14,705 bases of DNA from RBG-13-66-14 sp964436465 (GTDB lineage Bacteria > RBG-13-66-14), in assembly GCA_964436465.1 (NCBI GenBank), contig CAYTCV010000049.1, positions 1 through 14,705 of the forward strand, written 5' to 3'. The translations under genes and the position numbers were made by a program. This document shows positions 1-6,994 of the stretch, in pieces. Under the pieces are notes generated by a model, which did no database searches, had not been told where the DNA came from, and was given only the letters and a program-made list of their open reading frames with translations. Numbering within the stretch: the first letter of the stretch is position 1; every line of letters begins with the position of its first letter.

Positions 1-31
1 CCTCTCGGAGGGCCGGGGAGGAGGGGGGGCC

Positions 32-1237
32 CTAAACGCCCGGCAGCGGCACCGGCGTCAGGCAGAGCAGGAAGAGCAGAATCGCCCCGTAGGCCCCCCA
101 CGTGCGGCCCCGGCCCAGCGGCGTTACGTCGTCCAGCGGCGCCGGCCTTTTCCGGCCCACGAAGAACAGCACGCCCACCCATATCAGCCACCCCGGCCAG
201 AAGAAGGCGAAGAACAACAGGGCGACCACCATCAGGCTGCCCAGCGGCTTGTACGCCCGGCGCAGACCGGCGAAGACGATGTGGCCGCCGTCGAGTTGTC
301 CCACGGGCACCAGGTTGAGCGCGGTTACGAGGAATCCCAGCCAGCCGGCGAAGGCCACGGGGTGCAGGAGGAGGACCTCGTCGGAGGCCAGCGGCCCCAC
401 GACGGCGAGTTGCAGGAGTTTGAAGATGGGCGGCATGTTCACCAGCATGGACGCCGCCGGCTCGTCGAAGAACCGCAGGGTGATGAGCCCCGGCTGGCCG
501 TAGGTTAGCTCGAACTCGGGCCAGTAGAGCGGCACCGCCGTCCGCGGGTCCAGCTTGACCACTTCCGAGAGCGTCAGGCCGATAATGGTGACGATAATCG
601 CCACTACAACCCCGGCCAGCGGTCCTGCTATTCCGATGTCGAAGAGAGCCTTCCGGTCGGGCACCGGCGAGCGCATGCGGATGACCGCCCCCGCCGTTCC
701 CAGGAGCGGGTTCGGCACGGGCAGGAGCAGGGGGAGGGTGGCGCCGACCCCGTGGCGCCGGGCGGTGATGTAGTGGCCAAACTCGTGGGCCAGTAAGATA
801 GCGAGCAGTGAGACGGCGAAGGGCAACCCGAGATACCACTGCTCCGGGTGCTCGAGGATGTCCACCCCGGCGTGCATTCCACCGGCCCAGAGGACGGTCA
901 GCACCGTCAGGACGGCGAAGATGAGCTGCGTCCGCCGATTGAAGCCCCGGCCGCTCCGCTTGGACCCGATTTTCACTTCCGCGGCGTCGGCCGTGCCGGA
1001 GACGCGCGCCGTATAGCCCAGGGAATCGCAGGTTTCGATGATTCCCCGAATAGCTTTTTTAGGTTCACCTACGAGTTCGCCGGTGTAGTGGATAAGGCGG
1101 GCGTCGTAGTGCTGCTGGAGAATCTCGATGTACGGCGCCAGCCGCGGGGCGAGGTGGGCCGAGACCAGCGCGAAGGTCTCCAGCTCGCGCCGGAGGTCGC
1201 GCTGCGGTTTCTTGCGGAAGAGGGAGAAGGGGCTCAT
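32..1237 (-). CDS. Site-2 protease family (M50) intramembrane zinc metalloprotease, EGY/archaeal-S2P type
   Basis: This 401-residue protein has the two hallmarks of site-2 proteases. The zinc-binding motif HEFGH is at residues 151-155, and the second motif, with NLVPVGQLDGG, is at 308-318 and supplies the third metal ligand (Asp316). Both lie in hydrophobic segments. Further membrane segments are visible at about 104-120, 136-150, 201-223, 293-312, 335-360 and 383-397. No PDZ domain is present, unlike RseP. Instead, residues about 15-90 form a soluble N-terminal domain with a YTGEL...L..LGY pattern, like that preceding the protease in plant EGY and archaeal S2P proteins. The family cleaves membrane-spanning substrates inside the bilayer, often anti-sigma factors; no substrate is evident here. 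The gene follows ruvX on the same strand with a short gap, so they probably share a transcript. The ATG at 1237 has no clear Shine-Dalgarno. The family call is firm; the substrate is unknown. Confidence 0.9.
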   Translation of the reverse strand: MSPFSLFRKKPQRDLRRELETFALVSAHLAPRLAPYIEILQQHYDARLIHYTGELVGEPKKAIRGIIETCDSLGYTARVSGTADAAEVKIGSKRSGRGFNRRTQLIFAVLTVLTVLWAGGMHAGVDILEHPEQWYLGLPFAVSLLAILLAHEFGHYITARRHGVGATLPLLLPVPNPLLGTAGAVIRMRSPVPDRKALFDIGIAGPLAGVVVAIIVTIIGLTLSEVVKLDPRTAVPLYWPEFELTYGQPGLITLRFFDEPAASMLVNMPPIFKLLQLAVVGPLASDEVLLLHPVAFAGWLGFLVTALNLVPVGQLDGGHIVFAGLRRAYKPLGSLMVVALLFFAFFWPGWLIWVGVLFFVGRKRPAPLDDVTPLGRGRTWGAYGAILLFLLCLTPVPLPGV

Positions 1238-1285
1238 CGCGGGCGTCCGGATTATGTAGTGGCTAAGAGTAGTGAATGGTTGTAA

Positions 1286-1714
1286 TCACGCATCGGTCTC
1301 CGTCCGGTCCCGGCGGTCGAGGTAGGTCCGGAGGATGAGCGCCGCGGCCACGGCGTCCACCCTCCCCCCGGCCGACCGCGCGTCGAGACCGGCCTCGCGC
1401 AACGCGCCCCGCGCCTCCCGGGTCGTGTACCGCTCGTCGAGGAGATGAACCGGCAGGTCCAGGTGGGATTTCAGGTCGGCGAGAAACCCCTCGACGGCCG
1501 CGGCCGCCTTTCCCCGCCTGCCGTCCTCCTCCAGCGGCAGGCCGAGGACGACCTCCTCCACCTCATTCTCTATAACCACCAGGCAGATGCGGCGCACGTC
1601 GGCCAACGGACTCCGGCGCTCGTAAACCTCGAAGGGCCGGGCGATTCTCCCCTCCGGGTCCGACAGCGCCAGCCCGATGCGTTTGGAGCCGAAATCTATG
1701 CCGAGGCTGCGCAC
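1286..1714 (-). CDS. ruvX: Holliday junction resolvase-like / pre-16S rRNA nuclease, YqgF family
   Basis: The protein has the RNase H-fold motifs of YqgF/RuvX: LGIDFGSKRIGLALSD at its N-terminus, a VLGLPLEEDG strand-turn in the middle, LLDERYTT, and a C-terminal VDAVAAALIL. The Asp of GIDFG, the Glu of LDER and the Asp of VDAVAA are the expected acidic metal-binding residues. The family is essential in many bacteria and acts in 16S rRNA 5'-end maturation; Holliday-junction cleavage has been proposed as well. The reading frame is open to a GTG at 1729, but I place the start at the GTG at 1714, because family members typically begin (M)R-x-L-G-I-D and this start reproduces that. It gives 142 aa, the usual size; starting at 1729 adds five residues. 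Neither GTG has a good Shine-Dalgarno. The gene lies upstream of the site-2 protease gene on the same strand and is divergent from the cold-shock gene. Confidence 0.92.
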   Translation of the reverse strand: MRSLGIDFGSKRIGLALSDPEGRIARPFEVYERRSPLADVRRICLVVIENEVEEVVLGLPLEEDGRRGKAAAAVEGFLADLKSHLDLPVHLLDERYTTREARGALREAGLDARSAGGRVDAVAAALILRTYLDRRDRTETDA

Positions 1715-1765
1715 TCCGGCAGTATACACGAAGGACCGGCGGCGGGGAAGGTGTGCGTTTTGGGC

Positions 1766-1794
1766 TTGACGCCCGGAGAGGTAGTTGGTAAGGT
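1766..1794 (+). promoter_or_regulatory. Probable sigma-70 promoter of the cold-shock gene
   Basis: TTGACG at 1766-1771 matches the -35 consensus at five of six bases. It is followed after exactly 17 bases by TAAGGT at 1789-1794, a weak -10 that keeps the key first T, A and last T. Initiation near 1801 would give a leader of about 60 nt before the cold-shock start codon, suitable for the temperature-responsive leaders known in the csp family. No cold-shock box was identified. Confidence 0.4.
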
Positions 1795-1860
1795 TCCTTC
1801 AGCCGCCGTACGTGAATTTTTCCAGGTCGGCCCATCGGGGACGCCGGGAAGGTTTCAAAG

Positions 1861-2082
1861 ATGTCCGAGGAGCCCCTCCGCGGTAAAGTCAAGTGGTTCA
1901 ACGGCGCCAAGGGCTACGGCTTCATCCAGCGGCCCGGCGCGCCCGACCTCTTCGTGCACTTCTCCGACATCCTGGAGGACCCCCCGGAACTCGTCGAGGG
2001 TGAAGAGGTCGAGTTCGAGGTGCGGGAGGACCCGCAGGGCGCTTGCGCGGCCAAGGTGCGGCGGGTGAAGCCGGCGGAGTGA
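1861..2082 (+). CDS. Cold-shock domain protein, CspA family
   Basis: This 73-residue protein is one complete cold-shock domain. It starts with GKVKWFNGAKGYGFI, which contains the RNP1-type K-G-Y-G-F motif. LFVHFSDI (RNP2 type) follows, and then an acidic EGEEVEFEV strand typical of the family. Such proteins bind single-stranded RNA and DNA through exposed aromatic residues, melting mRNA structure or acting as transcription antiterminators. GGGAAGG at 1846-1852 lies 8 bases before the ATG and is a good ribosome binding site. The gene is monocistronic: it has its own upstream promoter and a hairpin terminator about 25 bases after the stop. Length and motifs are complete. I do not assign a particular csp letter, because paralogues cannot be told apart by sequence alone. 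Confidence 0.95.
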   Translation: MSEEPLRGKVKWFNGAKGYGFIQRPGAPDLFVHFSDILEDPPELVEGEEVEFEVREDPQGACAAKVRRVKPAE

Positions 2083-2106
2083 GGCCGAGTGCCGTGCGTC
2101 GAATTT

Positions 2107-2127
2107 AAGGGCCGAAAGGCCCTTTTT
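2107..2127 (+). terminator. Rho-independent terminator of the cold-shock gene
   Basis: GGGCC (2109-2113), a GAAA tetraloop and GGCCC (2118-2122) form a perfect stem, extendable by two A-T pairs. It runs directly into TTTTT at 2123-2127. The stable GNRA-type loop plus U-tract is a classic intrinsic terminator, placed just after the cold-shock stop codon. Confidence 0.85.
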
Positions 2128-2149
2128 AGTATCGTCGTCCCGACCCTGT

Positions 2150-2249
2150 NNNNNNNNNNNNNNNNNNNNNNNNNNNNNNNNNNNNNNNNNNNNNNNNNNN
2201 NNNNNNNNNNNNNNNNNNNNNNNNNNNNNNNNNNNNNNNNNNNNNNNNN
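2150..2249. other. Scaffold gap of 100 N
   Basis: Exactly 100 undetermined bases lie between the cold-shock gene terminator and the truncated AT-rich gene. A round 100 is a common placeholder for a gap of unknown size, so the real distance, and even the adjacency of the two sides, is not established. Open frames that appear to run through it are artefacts. Confidence 0.97.
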
Positions 2250-3195
2250 CATTTTGATATAATAATTCTTCATCAAACCAATGTTCATCAAACTGGCTAT
2301 AATAGTTCATATGTAAATCTCTAAGTTTATTCCAATAACCAACAATACTAGCAGCGGCTACATAGTTGCACATATCTTTATGTACCCCGTGATAGTAGCA
2401 TGGAACTCGTCTATCGAATGATTCGTTAATATTCCATTCATCCTCAGGTATTATTATATCATGCGATTCGTCAATTTCAATCACATGTGATCTAATTAAA
2501 CCAATACTACTTAAAGAATCGCTAATATCATAAAAAGTATTAAATGATTCATATGTTTCCATTGTAACCTCAGCAAAACCGTCCAAAATCGTTAACTCCT
2601 CACCGCTACTTGTACTCTTTACTATATATTTAATATACCTTATTGTAGAATTCCAATCGCCATACTGTTCGAAATACGATATGCGGCATATACGGTAGTT
2701 ACTAGGAGTTGCATCAATTATATGATGCCCGAGACTTTGCAATATTATAGAACTAAATAGTTTACCAGTAAAGCCACATCTTTCAAAATTTATAATGGGG
2801 TATTCCGTATACTCCGAAGCTACAACTAGTGTAAAATAATTATCACCAAAATGATCAAATTCAATAGATTGTTCATAGCTACGGGCCAAACTAGGAAAAG
2901 CATTAAAAGCTTTAACTGTTTCAGCTTCCAAACCTTCAATGGTCGTCGCGCCTGCCTCAAAATCATTCGTAACGAGATAGAAATAGCCGACAAGCTCATC
3001 CGTAGAATCGTCTCTGAGCTCGACAGGCGATAAGGCTACCCATTCATCACCTGTATACTCCGTAAAAGTGTCTGCAACGACCTGAGCGATTTCGTTCGCA
3101 TCGTCCACAGAAAGTTGAATCAAATCCTCAGCACTACTGACACCAAGAAAACCAAGCAGCAGAGCTAATACTATGCTGTAACGTAACGTATGCAC
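2250..3195 (-). CDS. Secreted protein with probable C39/papain-like cysteine peptidase domain (3' end lost in gap)
   Basis: The 315 visible residues start with a clear signal peptide (hydrophobic core about 7-20, likely cleavage near SSAE at 20-23). A region of about 230 residues follows, with an early ELVGYFYLVTND segment like the propeptides of secreted cysteine peptidases. Around 264-290, VPCYYHG...DMCNYVAAASIVGYW fits the start of C39-like/papain-like domains, where a VP-x-Y-x-Q stretch precedes a C-x-x-x-A-A helix. Cys276 would be the nucleophile. The usual Gln is replaced by His269, and the downstream catalytic His and Asp/Asn would lie in or beyond the gap, so activity is unproven. The GTG start at 3195 is supported by AAAGGTGG just upstream. 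The gene follows the propeller lipoprotein gene by 22 bases. GC falls from about 50% at 2941-3060 to about 30% at 2461-2580 within the same frame. The family call is tentative. Confidence 0.6.
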
Positions 3196-3217
3196 AATAC
3201 CACCTTTCTTTCCAACT

Positions 3218-4252
3218 CTACTCGTCGAGCGGCCAGTAGATAGCCTTAAGGGCCTGCAAGTTTTCGGAACCTCGGGGATTGGTTTCGATAAAGGCGACCC
3301 ACTCGCCGGCGGGGTCGAAGAGGACGTACTCGTACCCGGTGTCGTCGGGAATAGTCTCGGGCTCGATAATGTCGGTGAACTCGCCGGTGACGAGGTTGTA
3401 CTCGCAGAGGGAACAGGCGGTGTCGTCCCCCATACATGTGATGGTGCGCTGGAACACGACGCGGTTGCCGAGGGGGTCCACGCTGGGCAGGTCCAGCACG
3501 TCCGCCAGGACGGGGGTCAGCAGCTCGTAGGCGCCGTCGAGATAGATGCGGGCCAGGGCGTGTTCGGTTTCGGACAGGTGAATCGCGGTGACGATGGAGT
3601 CGCCCGTCGGCCACCAGCAGAAGTGGCGGGAATCGAAGACGTGCGGGTCCACGGTGAAATACTGAGTTTCCGTTTCCTCGGCTCTGTCGAAGACGGCGAA
3701 GGCGTACTGGTCGCTCCCCGTAAGGTTCACCCAGTAGCCGAAGCCGGTGCCGTCGGGGGTGAAGTGGAGGTCGTAGCGCGGCTGGTTGTCGTCTATGAAG
3801 AAACGGTCCTCCATTGGGTCATCGCCGTAATCGCGGAAGATGTAGCCGGAGAGACCGAAGCCGCTGTAATAATAGGGTCGGGCGCGAGCGGTGTAGACGT
3901 AATCCGCCGCCTCATCCAGACAGAAGCTGTAGGAAATGTAATATCTGGACGAAAAGACCCTAAAAAATAATCCTTCTGCCGTAAACAGGGCTGTTTGTCG
4001 CAGGTAAGCTGGACTTCTCGGATGACTTGTATCCAGATAGTCGATAAAGAGGCTTCGACTATCCTCCGCCCACTGCACCTGTTGTATATCGGTAGAACTG
4101 TACCTTGGTGCCCAGACGGTGCACACCGTCCCCTTGGGGGGGTGGTCGGTGCTGAAGACCTCGCCCTTGCCGGGTCCGCTGACCATATCGCAGGCCAGAA
4201 AGAGGCAGGCTCCGAGCAGAACCCAACCGAATCCCGCTTTTCTTTGTGACAT
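3218..4252 (-). CDS. Lipoprotein with TolB/PD40-like beta-propeller repeats
   Basis: The protein is 344 residues from the ATG at 4252. It opens with a short basic segment and a hydrophobic core that contains two candidate lipidation cysteines, Cys16 (LLGAC) and Cys21 (LFLAC). A surface-exposed or periplasmic lipoprotein is therefore likely. The body carries repeated propeller-blade motifs of the PD40/WD40-like class: FTPDGTGFGYW near 164, WWPTGDSIV near 213, VDPLGNRVVF near 258 and FDPAGEWVAFIE near 312. A small cysteine cluster (273, 280, 283) may form a disulphide. The frame is open to a TTG at 4327, but that codon lies upstream of the probable promoter, whereas the 4252 ATG has GAGGG five bases upstream and starts the signal sequence. 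Propellers of this type usually mediate protein or ligand binding. It is followed closely by the peptidase-like gene. The specific function is unknown. Confidence 0.75.
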   Translation of the reverse strand: MSQRKAGFGWVLLGACLFLACDMVSGPGKGEVFSTDHPPKGTVCTVWAPRYSSTDIQQVQWAEDSRSLFIDYLDTSHPRSPAYLRQTALFTAEGLFFRVFSSRYYISYSFCLDEAADYVYTARARPYYYSGFGLSGYIFRDYGDDPMEDRFFIDDNQPRYDLHFTPDGTGFGYWVNLTGSDQYAFAVFDRAEETETQYFTVDPHVFDSRHFCWWPTGDSIVTAIHLSETEHALARIYLDGAYELLTPVLADVLDLPSVDPLGNRVVFQRTITCMGDDTACSLCEYNLVTGEFTDIIEPETIPDDTGYEYVLFDPAGEWVAFIETNPRGSENLQALKAIYWPLDE

Positions 4253-4282
4253 CCGAACCCTCGTTAAGTCATCGTCAGAATC

Positions 4283-4311
4283 ATCTTTTACTATCAGGTC
4301 AGCCTTGTCAA
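4283..4311 (-). promoter_or_regulatory. Probable promoter of the lipoprotein / cysteine-peptidase-like pair
   Basis: On the minus strand a perfect -35 TTGACA (4311-4306) is followed after 17 bases by AAAGAT (4288-4283), which matches three of the six -10 positions. Initiation near 4276 would leave a leader of about 24 bases with GAGGG before the ATG at 4252. The -10 is weak, so this is a moderate call. Confidence 0.4.
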
Positions 4312-4395
4312 GGGATGAATCGTTCAATTAAAAAAGAAGATTCGTCCAGCAGCGGTCGTAAAGGTGCGAACTCTCCGCCTTGACCGGATGAGCCT

Positions 4396-5250
4396 TTACG
4401 GGCTCTTGGCCTTCCGCGCCAGCCTGAGGGGGACGGACGCCGCGAAGATGACCGCCCCGAGCAGGATGATGGTCGCCCCGGTGGAGGTGTTGAGGTATAC
4501 GCTGATGATGGTCCCCCCCACGGCGGCCAGCGCCCCGAGACCGGCCGACCACCAGAAGAGCGAGCCCTGGCTCCGGGCGATGTTGCGGGCGGTCGCCGCG
4601 GGCAGAATCAAGAGCGCCGTCACGAAGAGCAGTCCCACCGCCCGGATGGCCACCGCCACGACGCCCGCCACCAGCGCCGCGTGGGCGTACTCCAGCGCCG
4701 CCACGCGGACCCCCGACGCCCGGGCCACCTCCGGGCTCACCGCCGTCAGCGCCAGGCGGTTGAAGAAGAAGGCCGAGAAGGCGACCGCCACCACCAGCGC
4801 GCCGAAGGCCAGGTACACCTCGGCCTCGGTGAGCGCCAGGATGTCGCCGTAGATGTAGGTCAGCATCTCCCGCCCCAGCCCCCGGAACGCGCTCAAGAGG
4901 GCGATTCCCAGGGCCATCACCGCGGAGAACACCACCCCCACGGTCGCGTCGCCGGAGAGGCGCCCCCGCCGCCGGAGCAGCGTGATTCCCAGCCCGACGA
5001 GGACGGCGAACCCGACGAGGCCGACGTAGGGTGAGATGCCGGCCAAAAGGCCCACCGCCACCCCGGCGAAGCTGGAGTGGCTGACCGCGTTGGTGAAGAA
5101 GCTCATCCGGTGCCCCAGGACGCCGACCCCGACGATTCCGCAGGCGGCGGCGAGGAAGAGTCCTCCCACCAGGGCGCGGTTCAGGAAGGACGCCCCGGCG
5201 AGGGCCTGGGGGAGCAGGTGGTTCAGCAACTGGTAGAGCGGCTCGAACAT
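4396..5250 (-). CDS. znuB: Zinc ABC transporter permease
   Basis: This 284-residue membrane protein belongs to the ABC-3 permease family of zinc/manganese importers. Many hydrophobic segments alternate with short loops. The family region HRMSFFTNAVSHSSFAGVAVG lies near 48-67, and GLLFVTALLILPAATARNIA lies toward the C-terminus. It would form the membrane channel through which zinc from ZnuA passes, powered by ZnuC. The open frame extends far upstream, but that part is an out-of-frame reading of znuC. The ATG at 5250, which gives MFEPLYQLL, matches the usual start of family members; an in-frame GTG 15 codons upstream is a less likely alternative. It lies 59 bases after znuC and is the last gene of the zinc operon. 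The best hairpin after the stop (4390-4405) lacks a U-tract. The choice of zinc rests on the neighbouring ZnuA and Zur. Confidence 0.93.
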   Translation of the reverse strand: MFEPLYQLLNHLLPQALAGASFLNRALVGGLFLAAACGIVGVGVLGHRMSFFTNAVSHSSFAGVAVGLLAGISPYVGLVGFAVLVGLGITLLRRRGRLSGDATVGVVFSAVMALGIALLSAFRGLGREMLTYIYGDILALTEAEVYLAFGALVVAVAFSAFFFNRLALTAVSPEVARASGVRVAALEYAHAALVAGVVAVAIRAVGLLFVTALLILPAATARNIARSQGSLFWWSAGLGALAAVGGTIISVYLNTSTGATIILLGAVIFAASVPLRLARKAKSP

Positions 5251-5309
5251 CGCGGGCGGCCCTGTCGAATGCGGAAATAATTCCGTCGTCACCCCGGGGG
5301 TATAGTCGC

Positions 5310-6080
5310 TTATTCCTCTTTGGGGTGGTGGTGATGAAGGAAGAGGCTGGATTCGCGGCCGTACATGGCGGCGATGGTCTCGGCCGAGATGGTCTCGCCG
5401 GCGCACCCCACGCCCATCAGGCGACGGTTGAGGCAGACGACCCGCCGGGCGTGAGCGGAGACGACGGAGAGGTCGTGGCTGACCAGGACGGTGGTCAGGC
5501 CGCGCTCTTCGGTGAGCTCGGCCAGGAGCGCGGCGAAGAGCTCGCCCCCGACCGCGTCTATTCCGGAGGCCGGCTCGTCCAAAAGCAGCACGTCCGGTCC
5601 GCCGTTCCTGCCCGCCAGGGCCGCCGCCAGGAGCACCCGTTGGCGCTCGCCGCCGGAGAGGATGCCCAGGGGCCGGTCGGCCAGATTCTCCGCCTGCATG
5701 ACCCCGAGCTGGCGCCGCGCCTCGTCGCGGGCCGACCGCCGCCGTCCGAGCCACAGCGGCCGGTGCTGGAGCTTGAGCAGCAGGAAATCGGTGACCGTCA
5801 GCGGCGAGCCCTCGTCCACCCCCAGCGCCTGCGGCACGTAGCCGAAGCTCGGGCGGTTTTTGAATCCGGGGAAACTCACCCGCCCCTCGCAGGGCACGAG
5901 CCCCAGGATGACCTTGAGGAGCGTGGTTTTACCGGCGCCGTTGGGCCCGATGACCGCGGTGATGATTTTTGGCGGTATGTCGGCGGTGACGTCCTCCAGG
6001 ATGACCCGGTCCCCCAGGCGGACCGTGACGTTCGCCAGGCGGATGGCCGGAACTTCCTCTGTGGCGGTTTCGGGCATCAT
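5310..6080 (-). CDS. znuC: Zinc ABC transporter ATP-binding protein
   Basis: The 256-residue protein is a complete ABC ATPase. Walker A is GPNGAGKTT (45-53), the Q-loop Gln is at 84 (YVPQ), the signature is LSGGERQ (141-147), Walker B is VLLLDE (164-169), and the switch His is at 202 (VSHD). All catalytic residues are present. The tail contains HHHHPKEE, a short His cluster that could bind metal, as seen in some zinc-transport ATPases. It energises import through ZnuB. Its ATG overlaps the znuA stop as ATGA (6077-6080), implying translational coupling. A second ATG follows immediately (Met-Met), so the start could be one codon later. The position between znuA and znuB fixes the role. Confidence 0.95.
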   Translation of the reverse strand: MMPETATEEVPAIRLANVTVRLGDRVILEDVTADIPPKIITAVIGPNGAGKTTLLKVILGLVPCEGRVSFPGFKNRPSFGYVPQALGVDEGSPLTVTDFLLLKLQHRPLWLGRRRSARDEARRQLGVMQAENLADRPLGILSGGERQRVLLAAALAGRNGGPDVLLLDEPASGIDAVGGELFAALLAELTEERGLTTVLVSHDLSVVSAHARRVVCLNRRLMGVGCAGETISAETIAAMYGRESSLFLHHHHPKEE

Positions 6081-6994
6081 TCCCCCAGGGCGGCGTCGAG
6101 GTTTTCCAGGTTCTGCTCCATCACTTCGAGGAAGCGGTCGGGGTCGGTGTCGCCGGTGGTGCAGGGGTCCAGGGTGAAGACCGGAACCCCCGCGTCCCGG
6201 GCAATGTTGCGCGCAGGTCCGTCGGGGTAGCCGGGCTCGACGAAGACCGCGGCCGCGCCGCCGTTGCGAATCATCCCCACCAGTCGCAGCATCTCCCCGG
6301 CCGACGGGGAGGCGCCCGGGGTGAGCATCACCACGCCGGCGATTTCCAGGCCCAGGTCCCGGGCCAGGTAGCCGAAGGCGTCGTGATTGGTGACGATGGC
6401 GCGGTTCGGCCAGCCTTCGGCGGTATCCCGCATCTTCTCATACAGGGTTTCGAGGCGGCCGATGAACCCTGCCGCGTTGGCGCGGTAGGCGTCGGCGTGG
6501 GCCGGGTCCAACTCGACCAGCGCGTCGCGGATGTTCTGTGTCATCCGCGCGGCGTTGCGGGGGGAGACCCACAGGTGGGGGTCCCATTCGCCGTGTCCCT
6601 CGCCGTGTTCCCCCGCGGGCTCGTGGAAGGTGAGCGGCAGGGGCTCGACGCCCTCCCCGGCCGTCACGATTGTGGTCCCCTCGGGCAGGTCGGCCAGGGC
6701 GTCCGCCAGGAACCCTTCGAGGCCCAGGCCGTTGAGGACGACCAGGTCGGCGCGGTTGAGCTTTATAAGGTCGCCGGGGACGAGCTGGTAGTTGTGGATG
6801 TCGCCGGCGTCGGGACTGACCAGGACGTCCACCGTGACGCCTTCGGTATTACCCACTACATTCTCCGTGATTAGATATATTGGCAGGAAACTAGCCACTA
6901 CAGAGAGGCCGGGCTCGTCCTCGACCACCTCACCCCCGCCACAGGAGAGGAAAAGTGTCGAAATGACGGCCGCGAAACAGGCGCCCAATTTCAT
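6077..6994 (-). CDS. znuA: Zinc-binding lipoprotein of the ABC importer (cluster A-I / ZnuA family)
   Basis: The 305-residue protein has a lipoprotein signal with Cys18 (LFLSC) as the likely lipidated residue, then the TroA/ZnuA fold. Likely metal ligands are His67 (DIHNYQ), His140 (WDPHLW) and His204 (NHDAFGYLARD). A His at the third position is typical of zinc binders; manganese binders of the PsaA type have Glu there. A short His/acid-rich loop (about 124-140, with His124, 130, 134 and 140) corresponds to the metal-capturing loop of ZnuA proteins, though shorter than in enterobacteria. It would capture zinc outside the inner membrane and hand it to ZnuB. The ATG at 6994 overlaps the zur stop as ATGA. 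The open frame extends further upstream, but only as an out-of-frame reading of zur, so the signal peptide decides the start. Confidence 0.94.
   Translation of the reverse strand: MKLGACFAAVISTLFLSCGGGEVVEDEPGLSVVASFLPIYLITENVVGNTEGVTVDVLVSPDAGDIHNYQLVPGDLIKLNRADLVVLNGLGLEGFLADALADLPEGTTIVTAGEGVEPLPLTFHEPAGEHGEGHGEWDPHLWVSPRNAARMTQNIRDALVELDPAHADAYRANAAGFIGRLETLYEKMRDTAEGWPNRAIVTNHDAFGYLARDLGLEIAGVVMLTPGASPSAGEMLRLVGMIRNGGAAAVFVEPGYPDGPARNIARDAGVPVFTLDPCTTGDTDPDRFLEVMEQNLENLDAALGE

Noticed and set aside
1855..3195. A single 446-residue minus-strand frame running from the signal peptide through the N block into the cold-shock region
   Set aside because: The join depends on the arbitrary 100-N length, and its last part is the antisense of the cold-shock gene. 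Only the part to the right of the gap is real.
4253..4327. TTG start at 4327 adding 25 residues to the propeller lipoprotein
   Set aside because: It would place an acidic stretch before the signal peptide, lies upstream of the probable promoter, and the ATG at 4252 has a good ribosome site.
4390..4405. Hairpin GAGCC-TTTACG-GGCTC overlapping the znuB stop as operon terminator
   Set aside because: The stem is only five pairs and no U-tract follows on the minus strand. The A/T run at 4328-4340 has no adjacent stem, so no terminator is called.
5272..5285. Small hairpin CGGAA-ATAA-TTCCG in the znuC-znuB gap
   Set aside because: Five pairs with no other signal; it does not match the TGCAA-type operator and could easily be chance.
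5251..5754. N-terminal extension of the znuB frame by 168 codons
   Set aside because: It is Arg/Gly/Pro-rich out-of-frame reading of znuC. ZnuB begins naturally at MFEPLYQ.
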